Origin: Mucilaginibacter tolerans | GTDB lineage: Bacteria > Bacteroidota > Bacteroidia > Sphingobacteriales > Sphingobacteriaceae | Length of the DNA stretch: 64,000 nucleotides | Direction of reading: 5' to 3' | Assembly: GCF_030519375.1 (NCBI RefSeq) | Contig: NZ_JAUMKB010000002.1 | Location: 404,162 to 468,161 of the forward strand | In this document: positions 27,362-35,916 of the stretch, piece after piece | How positions within the stretch are numbered: position 1 is the stretch's first letter | Layout of the letters: each line of letters begins with the position of its first letter | The notes under the pieces: model-generated | What the model saw: only the letters and a program-made list of their open reading frames with translations | The model's database searches: none | Told to the model about the DNA's origin: nothing | Translations under genes and position numbers: made by a program

Positions 27362-28912
27362 TTATTTTTTACCTTGTACAGGTAGAGTAAACCAATTAAA
27401 TCCGTCGCGTGCAATTAATGCCTCAGCTGATTCAGGCCCCCATGAGTCGGCTGAATAATTAGGAAAATTCAGGCTCTTTTTATTTTGCCATGTGCTCAAT
27501 ATTGGCATCACCAGTTCCCACGCAGCTTCTACCTGGTCCCCGCGCATAAACAGTGTCTGATCGCCAAGCATGGTATCCAGGATCAGGGTTTCATAAGCTT
27601 CCGGAGCCTGCTGTGTATAAGTACCTTTATAGTCAAATACCATATCAACAGCATTTAAGATCATATCAATACCAGGGCGCTTAGCCTGAACCTGCAAGCG
27701 TATACTCATCTCAGGTTGTATACTGATAATTAATCTGTTTTGCTGCCAGCTTTCAGCCGCTTCGGTAGGAAATATAAGGTGAGGGACATCCTTAAACTGG
27801 ATGGTGATAACAGATGAAGATTGATGCAGGCGCTTACCGGTTCTCAGGTAAAAAGGCACACCCTGCCAACGCCAGTTATCAATGAAAAACTTGATGGCAG
27901 CAAAAGTTTCTGTGTTTGATTCGGGATCAACCTTTGGCTCGTCGCGATAAGCGGGAACTTCTTTTCCTTTCATCCAGCCGCTGCCATACTGACCACGAAC
28001 TGCCGACATACGTACATCGTCCGGACCAAACTTACGCATGGCCTTCAATACGTCTACTTTACGGTCGCGCACTTCATCAGCATTAAAACTTACAGGCGGT
28101 TCCATCGCTATATGGCAAAGCAACTGCAACAAGTGGTTCTGGATCATATCACGCAAAGCGCCTGAACCATCATAGTAATCGCCGCGTTCCTCAACTCCTA
28201 ACTGCTCAGAAACTGAAATCTGCACGTGTTCAATAAAATTACGGTTCCAAAGCGGCTCCATAATAGAGTTTGCAAAACGGAAAGCCATAATATTTTGTAC
28301 CGTTTCTTTGCCAAGATAATGGTCTATACGATATATCTGGCACTCATCAAATATACTGGATAGCAGCTGATTAAGTTCTTTAGCCGTATCCAAATCATGT
28401 CCAAACGGTTTTTCTATTACTATCCTGGTCCTGTTCTTATCGTCAGCTAGTTTAGCCTTTGCCAGGTTAGAGGCGATGATCGGGAACAGATTAGGCGACA
28501 CCGCCAGGTAATAGATCACATTTGGTTTTGCTTTCCAATCAGCGCTATGTTTTTCGATGCGTTTGCCAAATTCTTTATATGTTTCAGCATTTTTTACATC
28601 TGAAACCTGATAATATACATTTTGTGCAAATGCTGCCCATTTTTCTTTATCAGGTACACCGCTGCGTGAAAACTGACTAAGATCATTATATAGATTTTCC
28701 CTGAATTGTTCGTCAGAATATTGGGTACGACCGGTACCAATTATAGAAAATTGCGATGGCATCCAACCATCCAAAAACAGGTTGTACAGAGCAGGGCCAA
28801 TTTTTCTGGAAGTCAGGTCGCCCGTACCACCAAATATGACAAAAATGGTTGGGTCTGATTTTGTGTTTGAGCTCATGGTAGTTTTTTGTTTGAACAAGGA
28901 TTTTTTTGTCAT
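27362..28912 (-). CDS. zwf: Glucose-6-phosphate 1-dehydrogenase
   Basis: A 516-residue enzyme oxidising glucose-6-phosphate to the lactone with NADP. N-terminal VIFGGTGDLTSRK is the dinucleotide-binding motif, and RIDHYLGKETVQN is the active-site signature. KPFGHDL carries the substrate lysine. The start ATG overlaps the gnd stop as TAATG, which suggests translational coupling. The ATG at 28876 (MSSNTKSD) is an equally good alternative, since family members often begin only a few residues before the nucleotide motif. Confidence 0.96.
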   Translation of the reverse strand: MTKKSLFKQKTTMSSNTKSDPTIFVIFGGTGDLTSRKIGPALYNLFLDGWMPSQFSIIGTGRTQYSDEQFRENLYNDLSQFSRSGVPDKEKWAAFAQNVYYQVSDVKNAETYKEFGKRIEKHSADWKAKPNVIYYLAVSPNLFPIIASNLAKAKLADDKNRTRIVIEKPFGHDLDTAKELNQLLSSIFDECQIYRIDHYLGKETVQNIMAFRFANSIMEPLWNRNFIEHVQISVSEQLGVEERGDYYDGSGALRDMIQNHLLQLLCHIAMEPPVSFNADEVRDRKVDVLKAMRKFGPDDVRMSAVRGQYGSGWMKGKEVPAYRDEPKVDPESNTETFAAIKFFIDNWRWQGVPFYLRTGKRLHQSSSVITIQFKDVPHLIFPTEAAESWQQNRLIISIQPEMSIRLQVQAKRPGIDMILNAVDMVFDYKGTYTQQAPEAYETLILDTMLGDQTLFMRGDQVEAAWELVMPILSTWQNKKSLNFPNYSADSWGPESAEALIARDGFNWFTLPVQGKK

Positions 28913-30336
28913 TATTTTTTTTCAGCCCATTGTGTGTGAAATACACCCTCTTTTCCAATCAACTCATAAGTATGTGCACCGAAATAATCGCGCTGAGCCT
29001 GAGTAAGGTTTGATGGCATACGTTTATTAATAAAATTATCAAAATAACTGATTGATGCGGTGAAGGATGGTGCAGCTATTCCAGCAGTAATTGTTGCCGA
29101 TAATACGGTGCGCGCTCCTTTAACTGCTTCTGAAACCAATGCATGAACATTATCATCCAGTAACAGGTGAGCTAAACTTGGGTTTTTGTCGTAAGCCTTG
29201 AATATATCATTCAAAAATGCTGAGCGAATGATACACCCACCGCGCCATATTTTTGCAATCTCGCCTAATTTAAGATCATATTTATATTCTTCAGATGCTC
29301 TTGAAAGCAAGTGCATACCTTGAGCATAAGAAACGATCATGCTGAAGTAGAAAGCCTGCTCTAATGACTCAAGGAACGAATCTGTATCAACATCCAGCGC
29401 TTTTTCTCCGTCACCATATAAAGCTGCAGCCTGAACTCTCAATTCTTTGTATTTAGACAGATCGCGCATAGACACCGAGCTATCTATAGTTGGTATTGGT
29501 GCCTGAAGGTCCATTGCTACCTGCGAGGTCCATTTACCCGTGCCTTTTGCTTTTGCTTCATCCTTAATATCATCTATCAGTAAATGATCTGTACCTGGCG
29601 CATTGTATTGGAAAATATCCTTGGTGATATCCAAAAGAAACGATTGTAAACGACCGGCATTCCATTTGGTAAATACATCGCCTATAGCTTCATTGTCCAT
29701 TTGCAGACCTTTTTTCATGATCTCATAAGCTTCAGCGATCAGCTGCATCAGGCCATATTCGATACCATTATGCACCATTTTCACAAAGTGTCCTGATGCA
29801 CCCGGACCGATATAGGTTACACATGGCGCCCCGTCAACTTTCGCTGCGATGGCTTCGAAAATGGGCTTCATTACATTATAAGCCTCTTTATCACCACCCG
29901 GCATCATACTTGGGCCACGGCGAGCCCCTTCTTCGCCACCTGAAACGCCCATGCCGAAAAAGTGCAGGCCCTTTGCTTCCAGTTCTTCTACACGGCGATT
30001 GGTATCGGTAAAATGTGAGTTACCACCATCAATTAATATATCCCCCTTTTCGAGCAGTGGGGTCATTTCTTCAATAACAGCATCGACAATTTTTCCCGCA
30101 GGTACCAACATCATGATAGCGCGCGGCGTAGTAAGACTTGCTATAAATTCCTTCGCATCACTAAAACCCTGTACATCTTTATCTTTTCCTTCTTCATTCA
30201 GCGAGTTTACTTTTGAAGCGTCTTTATCATGGCCCGCTACGGCGTAGCCATGGTCGGCCATATTAAGTAATAAACTCCGGCCCATAACACCCAGGCCTAT
30301 CATGCCAAAGGCATATTTATTTGATGTTGTGCTCAT
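28912..30336 (-). CDS. gnd: 6-phosphogluconate dehydrogenase, decarboxylating
   Basis: A 474-residue enzyme of the long (dimeric) type, making ribulose-5-phosphate, CO2 and NADPH. It has the Rossmann motif GLGVMGRSLLLNMADHG, the DGGNSH loop, GVSGGEEGARRGPSMMPGG, the catalytic HNGIEYG segment and the C-terminal IIRSAFLNDI stretch. The start overlaps the HAD gene stop by four bases (ATGA), and its own stop overlaps the zwf start. This is the central gene of the operon. Confidence 0.97.
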   Translation of the reverse strand: MSTTSNKYAFGMIGLGVMGRSLLLNMADHGYAVAGHDKDASKVNSLNEEGKDKDVQGFSDAKEFIASLTTPRAIMMLVPAGKIVDAVIEEMTPLLEKGDILIDGGNSHFTDTNRRVEELEAKGLHFFGMGVSGGEEGARRGPSMMPGGDKEAYNVMKPIFEAIAAKVDGAPCVTYIGPGASGHFVKMVHNGIEYGLMQLIAEAYEIMKKGLQMDNEAIGDVFTKWNAGRLQSFLLDITKDIFQYNAPGTDHLLIDDIKDEAKAKGTGKWTSQVAMDLQAPIPTIDSSVSMRDLSKYKELRVQAAALYGDGEKALDVDTDSFLESLEQAFYFSMIVSYAQGMHLLSRASEEYKYDLKLGEIAKIWRGGCIIRSAFLNDIFKAYDKNPSLAHLLLDDNVHALVSEAVKGARTVLSATITAGIAAPSFTASISYFDNFINKRMPSNLTQAQRDYFGAHTYELIGKEGVFHTQWAEKK

Positions 30337-30962
30337 TTTAGTTTTGAGTTTTCTTCTTTTAAATCTTCTAATATTTTCTTTGTCGTTTCAAAGCTGGTGT
30401 GCTGATAAGCACGCAATCCCAGTTTCCCGGCGGCAATAGCGAACATTTTCCTGTCATCGAAATAAACGCATTCCTGGGGTTGTGCCATAGCTATGCCCAT
30501 CGCGAGCTTGAATATTGCCGGATCGGGTTTACGGATACCTACTTCGCAAGAGGATACAAATGCATCAAAGCATTCATGAAGCTTGAATTTTTTGATGCGA
30601 TAATCATTAAGTTCTTTACCCTCATTATTAATAGATATGATCCGAAAACCGCAATCTTTTTTCCATTCCTTTAGCCAGGCAAGCATATCCGGCAACTCTT
30701 TTGATTGTTCAAACATGAATTGCTTAAAATCTTCACGTGTAAAGTCACGTGGGCGATTAAAAATTACGGTGTCGATATATTCATCCAGGTCGACACCGCT
30801 AGCTTCATAAACATTAAAGATGAACGTGTGTAAATCGTTAACTTCCTTGTAATTAAGATTAAATCGCCTGGCAGCTTCCTCGCGGGATTCGTGCCCCCAG
30901 CCGTTAGTAAGCAATATGCCTCCTATATCAAAGAATAAGAATTTTACGGCTAATGTCTCCAC
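30333..30962 (-). CDS. HAD-superfamily phosphatase, YihX-like
   Basis: A 209-residue HAD-IA hydrolase. Motif I is FFDIGGILL: the nucleophile aspartate is present but the second aspartate of DxD is replaced by glycine. Motif II is IISINNEG, motif III lysine is in RKPDPAIFK, and motif IV is VYFDDRKM. The D-x-G form is also found in E. coli YihX, which dephosphorylates glucose-1-phosphate. It sits between tal and gnd, with a 5-base gap to tal and a 4-base overlap with gnd. A role in removing a sugar phosphate or a damaged intermediate of the pathway is likely, but the substrate is unknown. Confidence 0.88.
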   Translation of the reverse strand: METLAVKFLFFDIGGILLTNGWGHESREEAARRFNLNYKEVNDLHTFIFNVYEASGVDLDEYIDTVIFNRPRDFTREDFKQFMFEQSKELPDMLAWLKEWKKDCGFRIISINNEGKELNDYRIKKFKLHECFDAFVSSCEVGIRKPDPAIFKLAMGIAMAQPQECVYFDDRKMFAIAAGKLGLRAYQHTSFETTKKILEDLKEENSKLK

Positions 30963-30967
30963 AATAA

Positions 30968-32062
30968 TTAAACTTTGACTTTCTGATCCTCAATAGCTTG
31001 CAGCAGTTTCTCAAACGGTTTATTGAATTTATCGACACCTTCGTCCTCCAGTTGTTGCGTAACCTTATCTATATCGATACCAATAGCTTTTAGTTTTTCC
31101 AACACAGCAGTGGCTTGGTCAAGGCCTTGTTCTAACGTATTTGCTGCAATACCATGATCGCGGAAAGCCTCAATAGTTTCCAATGGAACGGTATCAACTG
31201 TATCCGGGCCAATTAATGCTTCAACATATTTGGTATCCTTAAATGCAGGGTTTTTGCTGCTGGTGCTTGCCCATAATAGCCGCTGTGGTTTTGCACCCTG
31301 TGCCGCCAGTTTTTCCCAACGCGGGCCACTGAACACTCTCTTATATATCTCATATGCTTTTTTAGCTGATGCGATAGCGACTTCTGCCTTTAATTCAGGT
31401 GCGCCTTTTTCATCCAGCATCGGGTCAACTAAAACATCAATACGGCTCAGGAAGAAACTTGCAACAGATGTGATATGACCGATTGAATGTCCAGCAGCCA
31501 AGTGGTCTTCCAAACCAGCAATATATGCTTCAGCCACTTCTTCATAGCGTGGCAAGCCAAACAATAAGGTAACGTTTATATTAATGCCTTTTGCTATTGA
31601 ACTGCGAATGGCACCCAAACCAGGTTTAGTGCCTGGTATTTTGATCATTACGTTTTTGCGATTAACTGCCTTCCATAATTTTTCGGCCTGTTCGGCTGTT
31701 TCTTTCTCCTTAAGTGCAAGGAATGGTGAAACTTCAAGGCTCACATAACCGTCAACACCTTTTGATTCTTCGTAAACACCTTTGAAAAGGTCTGTTGCAT
31801 TTTGGATATCTTTAACTGCAATGCCAAAGAATATCTCTTCATTATCATTAGTAGTTTTTGCTAATTCTGCAATATCAGCGTCGTAATCTGAGCTGCTGGT
31901 AATGGCTTTTTCAAAAATAGCCGGGTTAGAGGTTACCCCTCTTACTCCGTCTTCATCTATCAGTTTCTTTAATTCGCCAGATTTGATGATCTCACGATTG
32001 ATAAAATCGAGCCAGATGCTCTGACCGAAACTGTGGATTTGTTTTACTCTATTAGTTGCCAT
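30968..32062 (-). CDS. tal: Transaldolase
   Basis: A 364-residue enzyme that moves dihydroxyacetone units between sugar phosphates through a Schiff base. The motif DGVRGVTSNPAIF is at about 38-50, and the catalytic lysine is K141 in MIKIPGTKPG. The length and the AALRHxx-free C-terminus resemble the bacterial transaldolases found fused to or beside glucose-6-phosphate isomerase in other phyla. It lies 20 bases after rpiB. Confidence 0.94.
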   Translation of the reverse strand: MATNRVKQIHSFGQSIWLDFINREIIKSGELKKLIDEDGVRGVTSNPAIFEKAITSSSDYDADIAELAKTTNDNEEIFFGIAVKDIQNATDLFKGVYEESKGVDGYVSLEVSPFLALKEKETAEQAEKLWKAVNRKNVMIKIPGTKPGLGAIRSSIAKGININVTLLFGLPRYEEVAEAYIAGLEDHLAAGHSIGHITSVASFFLSRIDVLVDPMLDEKGAPELKAEVAIASAKKAYEIYKRVFSGPRWEKLAAQGAKPQRLLWASTSSKNPAFKDTKYVEALIGPDTVDTVPLETIEAFRDHGIAANTLEQGLDQATAVLEKLKAIGIDIDKVTQQLEDEGVDKFNKPFEKLLQAIEDQKVKV

Positions 32063-32082
32063 GATTATTTTCTTTCTATTGT

Positions 32083-32526
32083 TTATTTTTCAAGTAAGTG
32101 AACTTTTTGCAACCGGCGCATATGCCGCTCAAGTCCCGTGAATTTTGCATTTAAAAAAGCCTGAACATATTCTTCAGCTGCCATGTACCCGGTGATGCGC
32201 CCACCAAGACATAGCAGATTTAAATTGTCATCCTCAACGCCCTGATGGGCCGAGAAATAATCATTAATTAGTGCAGCCCTCACACCTGATACCTTGTTGG
32301 CTACAACCGAGGCCCCTACGCCACTGCCGCAAATAGCAATGCCTCTTTCCACATCTTTCGTCGCGATGGCCTGTGCAAGTGGTACCACATAATCAGGGTA
32401 ATCATCCTGCTCATTCAATTCGTATGCACCAAAGTCAACTACCTCATAACCAGAAGTTACCAGAAATGCGTGAAGTATTTTCTTCAATTCATATCCGCCA
32501 TGATCAGCAGCTATACCTATTTTCAT
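32083..32526 (-). CDS. rpiB: Ribose-5-phosphate isomerase B
   Basis: A 147-residue enzyme interconverting ribulose- and ribose-5-phosphate. The phosphate site MKIGIAADHGGYELK is at the N-terminus (D8, H9), and the catalytic cysteine is C66 in AICGSGVGASVVANK. The DEDNLN-like loop is present as DDNLNLLCLGGR. Closely spaced with tal. Between this gene and tkt there is a perfect 17-bp hairpin. Confidence 0.96.
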   Translation of the reverse strand: MKIGIAADHGGYELKKILHAFLVTSGYEVVDFGAYELNEQDDYPDYVVPLAQAIATKDVERGIAICGSGVGASVVANKVSGVRAALINDYFSAHQGVEDDNLNLLCLGGRITGYMAAEEYVQAFLNAKFTGLERHMRRLQKVHLLEK

Positions 32527-32546
32527 ATCTTAGATTTGAGATGTGG

Positions 32547-32591
32547 GATATGAGATATGAGAAAAACTTCTCACTTCTCATATCTCATATC
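32547..32591. repeat. Perfect 17-bp inverted repeat in the tkt-rpiB gap
   Basis: GATATGAGATATGAGAA (32547-32563) and its exact complement (32575-32591) flank an 11-base loop. The arm is itself two near copies of a 7-8 base GATATGA unit, and degenerate copies continue to 32530. It lies inside the operon, so full termination here is unlikely; it may tune expression or protect RNA ends. Confidence 0.85.
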
Positions 32592-32598
32592 AAACATC

Positions 32599-34602
32599 TT
32601 ATAATAGTGCCTTTGCCTTGTTTACAACGTTTTCAACTGTAAAGCCGAATTCCTTGAAAAGTTCTTCAGCAGGTGCCGATTCGCCGAAAGTATGCATTGC
32701 AATAATGTCGCCTTCGTCGGTTACATATTTATGCCAGCCTAACGGAGAGCCCATTTCGACAGCTAAACGTTTTTTGATCGATTTAGGGAACACTTTTTCT
32801 TTATATGCAGCATTTTGCTTTTCGAACAGTTCCCATGACGGCATACTTACTACCCGTGCCTGGATACCTTGTTCAGCCAGCTTAGCCTGTGCTGCCATAA
32901 TTAATGATACTTCAGAACCAGTTGCCATCAAAATAACCTGAGGCGTTTTTTCTGAATCAGATAAGATGTAAGCACCTTTCTCTAATCCTGTAGCTTTACC
33001 ATATTTATCCTGATCAATGATCGGTAATCCCTGACGGGTAAATACCAATACAACCGGACCGTCTTTGTGTTCTAGCGCTACGCGCCATGCTTGTGCAGTT
33101 TCGTTAGCATCAGCCGGACGCAGCACTACAATATTTGGAATAGAGCGCAATGAAATTAGTTGTTCGATTGGCTGGTGAGTAGTGCCGTCTTCACCTAAAC
33201 CGATACTATCATGCGTATAAACAAATATCGGTCTGATCTTCATGATGGCCGCCAACCGGATCGGCGGACGCATGTATTCTGAGAACATTAGGAAGGTCGC
33301 ACCGAAAGGAATAATACCTTTTGTTAATGCCATTCCGTTCAGGGCAGATCCCATCGCATGCTCGCGTATACCGAAATGGAAGTTACGCCCGTCTCTTTTT
33401 TCAACCGTGAAAGAATCATATTCTTTTAGGTTTGTTTCTGTCGAAGGTGCAAGGTCAGCTGCACCGCCTATTAAAGTTGGTAATTTGCCAGCAATTGCAT
33501 TTAGCACTTTGCCGGATGCCTGACGGGTAGCCATTTTTCCGTCGGCTTTAAATACCGGCAAGGCTGCATCCCACCCTTTAGGTAATTCCCCACTTATCGC
33601 TTGTTCATATTCAGCAGCTAACTCAGGGAATTTTTCTTTGTAGGCTTTGTACAGGTCATTCCATTTCTGCTCGGTACCAGCGCCTTTTTCGCCACATTTA
33701 CGATAATAATTCAAAACCTCGTCCGGCACGACAAATGATTGCTCAGGATCAAAGCCAAAAAACTGTTTAACCAATTTCAGCTCATCAGCACCCAGTGGTG
33801 AACCGTGTGCACCAGCAGTATCTACCTTATTAGGGCTACCATAAGCAATATGTGAACGAACTTTGATCAGCGACGGTTTGCTAACTTCTACCTTTGCGTT
33901 GTTGATAGCATTTGATAATGCATTAATATCGTTCACATCATTTACAACCTGTACGTGCCAGCCGTATGATTCGAAACGTTTTGCAACATCCTCATTAAAA
34001 GTGATATCGGTATCACCCTCAATCGAGATGTGATTATCATCATAGATATAAATAATGTTTCCGAGTTCAAGGTGACCTGCCAATGAGGCTGCTTCTGAGG
34101 CAACGCCTTCCATTAAGTCGCCATCGCTCACTACCGCATAAATTTTGTAGTCGAACAAATTAAAACCCGGCTTATTATAACGTGCAGCCAGATATTTTTG
34201 ACCTATAGCAAAGCCTACACCATTAGCAAAACCTTGCCCCAGTGGACCGGTGGTCACTTCAATACCATCCAGTAAGCCATATTCAGGGTGACCTGCTGTT
34301 TTACTATGTAACTGCCTGAACTTTTTAAGATCGTCAAGTGTAATATCGTAACCGGTAAGATAAAGGAAACTATACTGGAACATACACGCATGGCCAGCTG
34401 ATAATATAAATCTATCGCGATTGGCCCAATGTGGGTTCTTAGGGTTGTAGTGCATAAATTGCGACCAAAGCACATGACCTACCGGCGCTATTGCCATTGG
34501 TGTGCCCGGGTGTCCTGAATTGGCTTTTTGTACTGCATCGGCTGACAATACCCTTACGGTATCGATACTTAACTGTTCAATGCTTTTTGTAATTGAATCC
34601 AT
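32599..34602 (-). CDS. tkt: Transketolase
   Basis: A 667-residue thiamine-diphosphate enzyme of the non-oxidative pentose-phosphate pathway. N-terminal KANSGHPGTPM, the ThDP/metal motif VSDGDLMEGVASEA through IYDDNHISIEGDT, the pyrimidine-domain RFILSAGH and GIREHAMG, and the THDSIGLGEDGPTHQP-like block (here EDGTTHQP) are all present. Length is typical. It is second in the operon after ppgK. Confidence 0.97.
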   Translation of the reverse strand: MDSITKSIEQLSIDTVRVLSADAVQKANSGHPGTPMAIAPVGHVLWSQFMHYNPKNPHWANRDRFILSAGHACMFQYSFLYLTGYDITLDDLKKFRQLHSKTAGHPEYGLLDGIEVTTGPLGQGFANGVGFAIGQKYLAARYNKPGFNLFDYKIYAVVSDGDLMEGVASEAASLAGHLELGNIIYIYDDNHISIEGDTDITFNEDVAKRFESYGWHVQVVNDVNDINALSNAINNAKVEVSKPSLIKVRSHIAYGSPNKVDTAGAHGSPLGADELKLVKQFFGFDPEQSFVVPDEVLNYYRKCGEKGAGTEQKWNDLYKAYKEKFPELAAEYEQAISGELPKGWDAALPVFKADGKMATRQASGKVLNAIAGKLPTLIGGAADLAPSTETNLKEYDSFTVEKRDGRNFHFGIREHAMGSALNGMALTKGIIPFGATFLMFSEYMRPPIRLAAIMKIRPIFVYTHDSIGLGEDGTTHQPIEQLISLRSIPNIVVLRPADANETAQAWRVALEHKDGPVVLVFTRQGLPIIDQDKYGKATGLEKGAYILSDSEKTPQVILMATGSEVSLIMAAQAKLAEQGIQARVVSMPSWELFEKQNAAYKEKVFPKSIKKRLAVEMGSPLGWHKYVTDEGDIIAMHTFGESAPAEELFKEFGFTVENVVNKAKALL

Positions 34603-34646
34603 ATTTTTAACTATAGATGAGTAATTGATTTGAATTGATTAATTTG

Positions 34647-35399
34647 TTAAAGCGACGGGACAGAGGTAATAAGATCATGCCTGGCATCTTTTAACCATAA
34701 CCTGGATCCACCCTTAATACCATCCTGATTGGTAACCAGCTTCATGTTCTTATCCAGCTTAAATTTCAGCTTATCTGAATTTCCGCCTCCTATATATAAG
34801 GTATCGTAATTAATTACTGTTTTCAAAGACTTCAGAACCTTTTTCATTCGCCGGTTCCATTTGTCAAGCCCCTCTTTTTCGAGAGCTCTTTCACCAACAT
34901 ACTGGTCGTAGGTTTTTCCCTTTGCAAAAGGATGATGGGCTAATTCCAGATGCGGCATTAACTGCCCATCCACCAATAAAGCTGTGCCAAATCCTGTCCC
35001 AAGGGTAATCACCATCTCCAACCCTTTTCCACTTACCACTCCAAGTCCCTGCATGTCAGCATCATTCACTACGCGGGTGGGCTTACCCAACTCCTTTTCC
35101 AATTTTTTACTCAGATCAAAGTCCTTCCAGAAATCGGTCCCTAAATTAGGTGCGGTTTTAACTACTCCATGTTTAACGTAACCCGGAAACCCTACTGAGA
35201 TATAATCGTATGCGGGAAAAGACTTTACTAACTTCTTTATAACATTAACTACGTTTTCGGGGTTTGCAGGTAAAGGTGTAGGTACCTTATCGTAATCCAT
35301 TTGCAGTACACCTTTGTCGTTTAAAATAGTAGCTTTTATATGCGACCCTCCAATATCAATTGATAGAAATTTGGGTGAAGATGCGATCTTTTTTTCCAT
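34647..35399 (-). CDS. ppgK: ROK-family kinase, polyphosphate glucokinase type
   Basis: A 250-residue ROK-fold kinase. It has the phosphate loop SIDIGGSHIKATIL, LGTGFGTALLVDGQLMPHLELAH, and IGGGNSDK. It lacks the CxCGxxGC zinc motif of ordinary ROK glucokinases, as do polyphosphate glucokinases (PPGK), whose ELAHHPF-like segment it matches. It likely phosphorylates glucose with polyphosphate or ATP and so feeds zwf. First gene of the eight-gene operon, 44 bases before tkt. Confidence 0.85.
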   Translation of the reverse strand: MEKKIASSPKFLSIDIGGSHIKATILNDKGVLQMDYDKVPTPLPANPENVVNVIKKLVKSFPAYDYISVGFPGYVKHGVVKTAPNLGTDFWKDFDLSKKLEKELGKPTRVVNDADMQGLGVVSGKGLEMVITLGTGFGTALLVDGQLMPHLELAHHPFAKGKTYDQYVGERALEKEGLDKWNRRMKKVLKSLKTVINYDTLYIGGGNSDKLKFKLDKNMKLVTNQDGIKGGSRLWLKDARHDLITSVPSL

Positions 35400-35725
35400 G
35401 TAATATTTAAGGGTTATGCGTTTTTCTTGCAGATGATTTTCGGCCCTTCAAATCGTTAGTTCAAAGTTAGAACATACATTGATTAACTCCGTTTTTAATG
35501 GCAATGTTTTTTATCTTATTAAAGTAATTTTTATACACGTGTAACTATCGGTATTTCTATAGCTGGTTAGTTGGCGGGTGCAATATTAAATAAATTAGAT
35601 TTGGGAACAACTTTTTTTGAAGTGAAATAATATTTATTAATATTATGTTAATGAAACCTAGGCCATTTGAGGAAAACAGGCCTTATATAAACAGGTTTTT
35701 TAAAAAGTTTTTAAAAAGAATTTTG
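35400..35725. other. Gap between ppgK and tRNA-Cys
   Basis: About 325 AT-rich bases containing the promoter candidate for the pentose-phosphate operon (35462-35469) and A/T runs. No gene is supported. Confidence 0.5.
35462..35469 (-). promoter_or_regulatory. Candidate -7 element of the pentose-phosphate operon
   Basis: On the minus strand the site reads TAACTTTG, an exact TAnnTTTG match 63 bases before the ppgK ATG. There is no clean TTG at the expected distance upstream, so it is a weaker call than the EPS promoter. Confidence 0.4.
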
Positions 35726-35796
35726 ACGTCGGGGGCAGATTCGAACTGCCGTAAAAGGTTTTGCAGACCATCACCTATCCACTCGGTCACCCGACT
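35726..35796 (-). tRNA. tRNA-Cys (GCA)
   Basis: A 71-base cloverleaf on the minus strand. The D arm contains GAGTGGATAGG, the anticodon loop is CTGCAAA (anticodon GCA), and the T arm is GGCAG-TTCGAAT-CTGCC. The discriminator is T, as expected for tRNA-Cys, and CCA is not encoded. The drawn structure has an A-G at 1-72 and a U-U in the anticodon stem. The TTCGAAT loop, anticodon and length make the identity secure. Confidence 0.93.
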
Positions 35797-35801
35797 ATAG
35801 A

Positions 35802-35830
35802 ATAACGGAAGCTTTCACTGCTCCCGTTAT
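35802..35830. terminator. Hairpin between the peroxiredoxin-like gene and tRNA-Cys
   Basis: ATAACGG-AAGC and GCT-CCCGTTAT pair around a short loop. It lies downstream of the gene ending at 35917 and just upstream of the tRNA. It has no T run, so it may be a processing site instead of a terminator. Confidence 0.4.
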
Positions 35831-35916
35831 CAAACCAAAAAAAACTAAGAAATCACTACCTAAATAGTATCTTGATAACGTCAGCCTATTGACTAAATCT
35901 ATCGCCTGTTACTGAC

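Noticed and set aside
27355..27414. Longer pgl start
   Set aside because: It overlaps the end of zwf and encodes a leader unlike the family; the ATG at 27354 is preferred.
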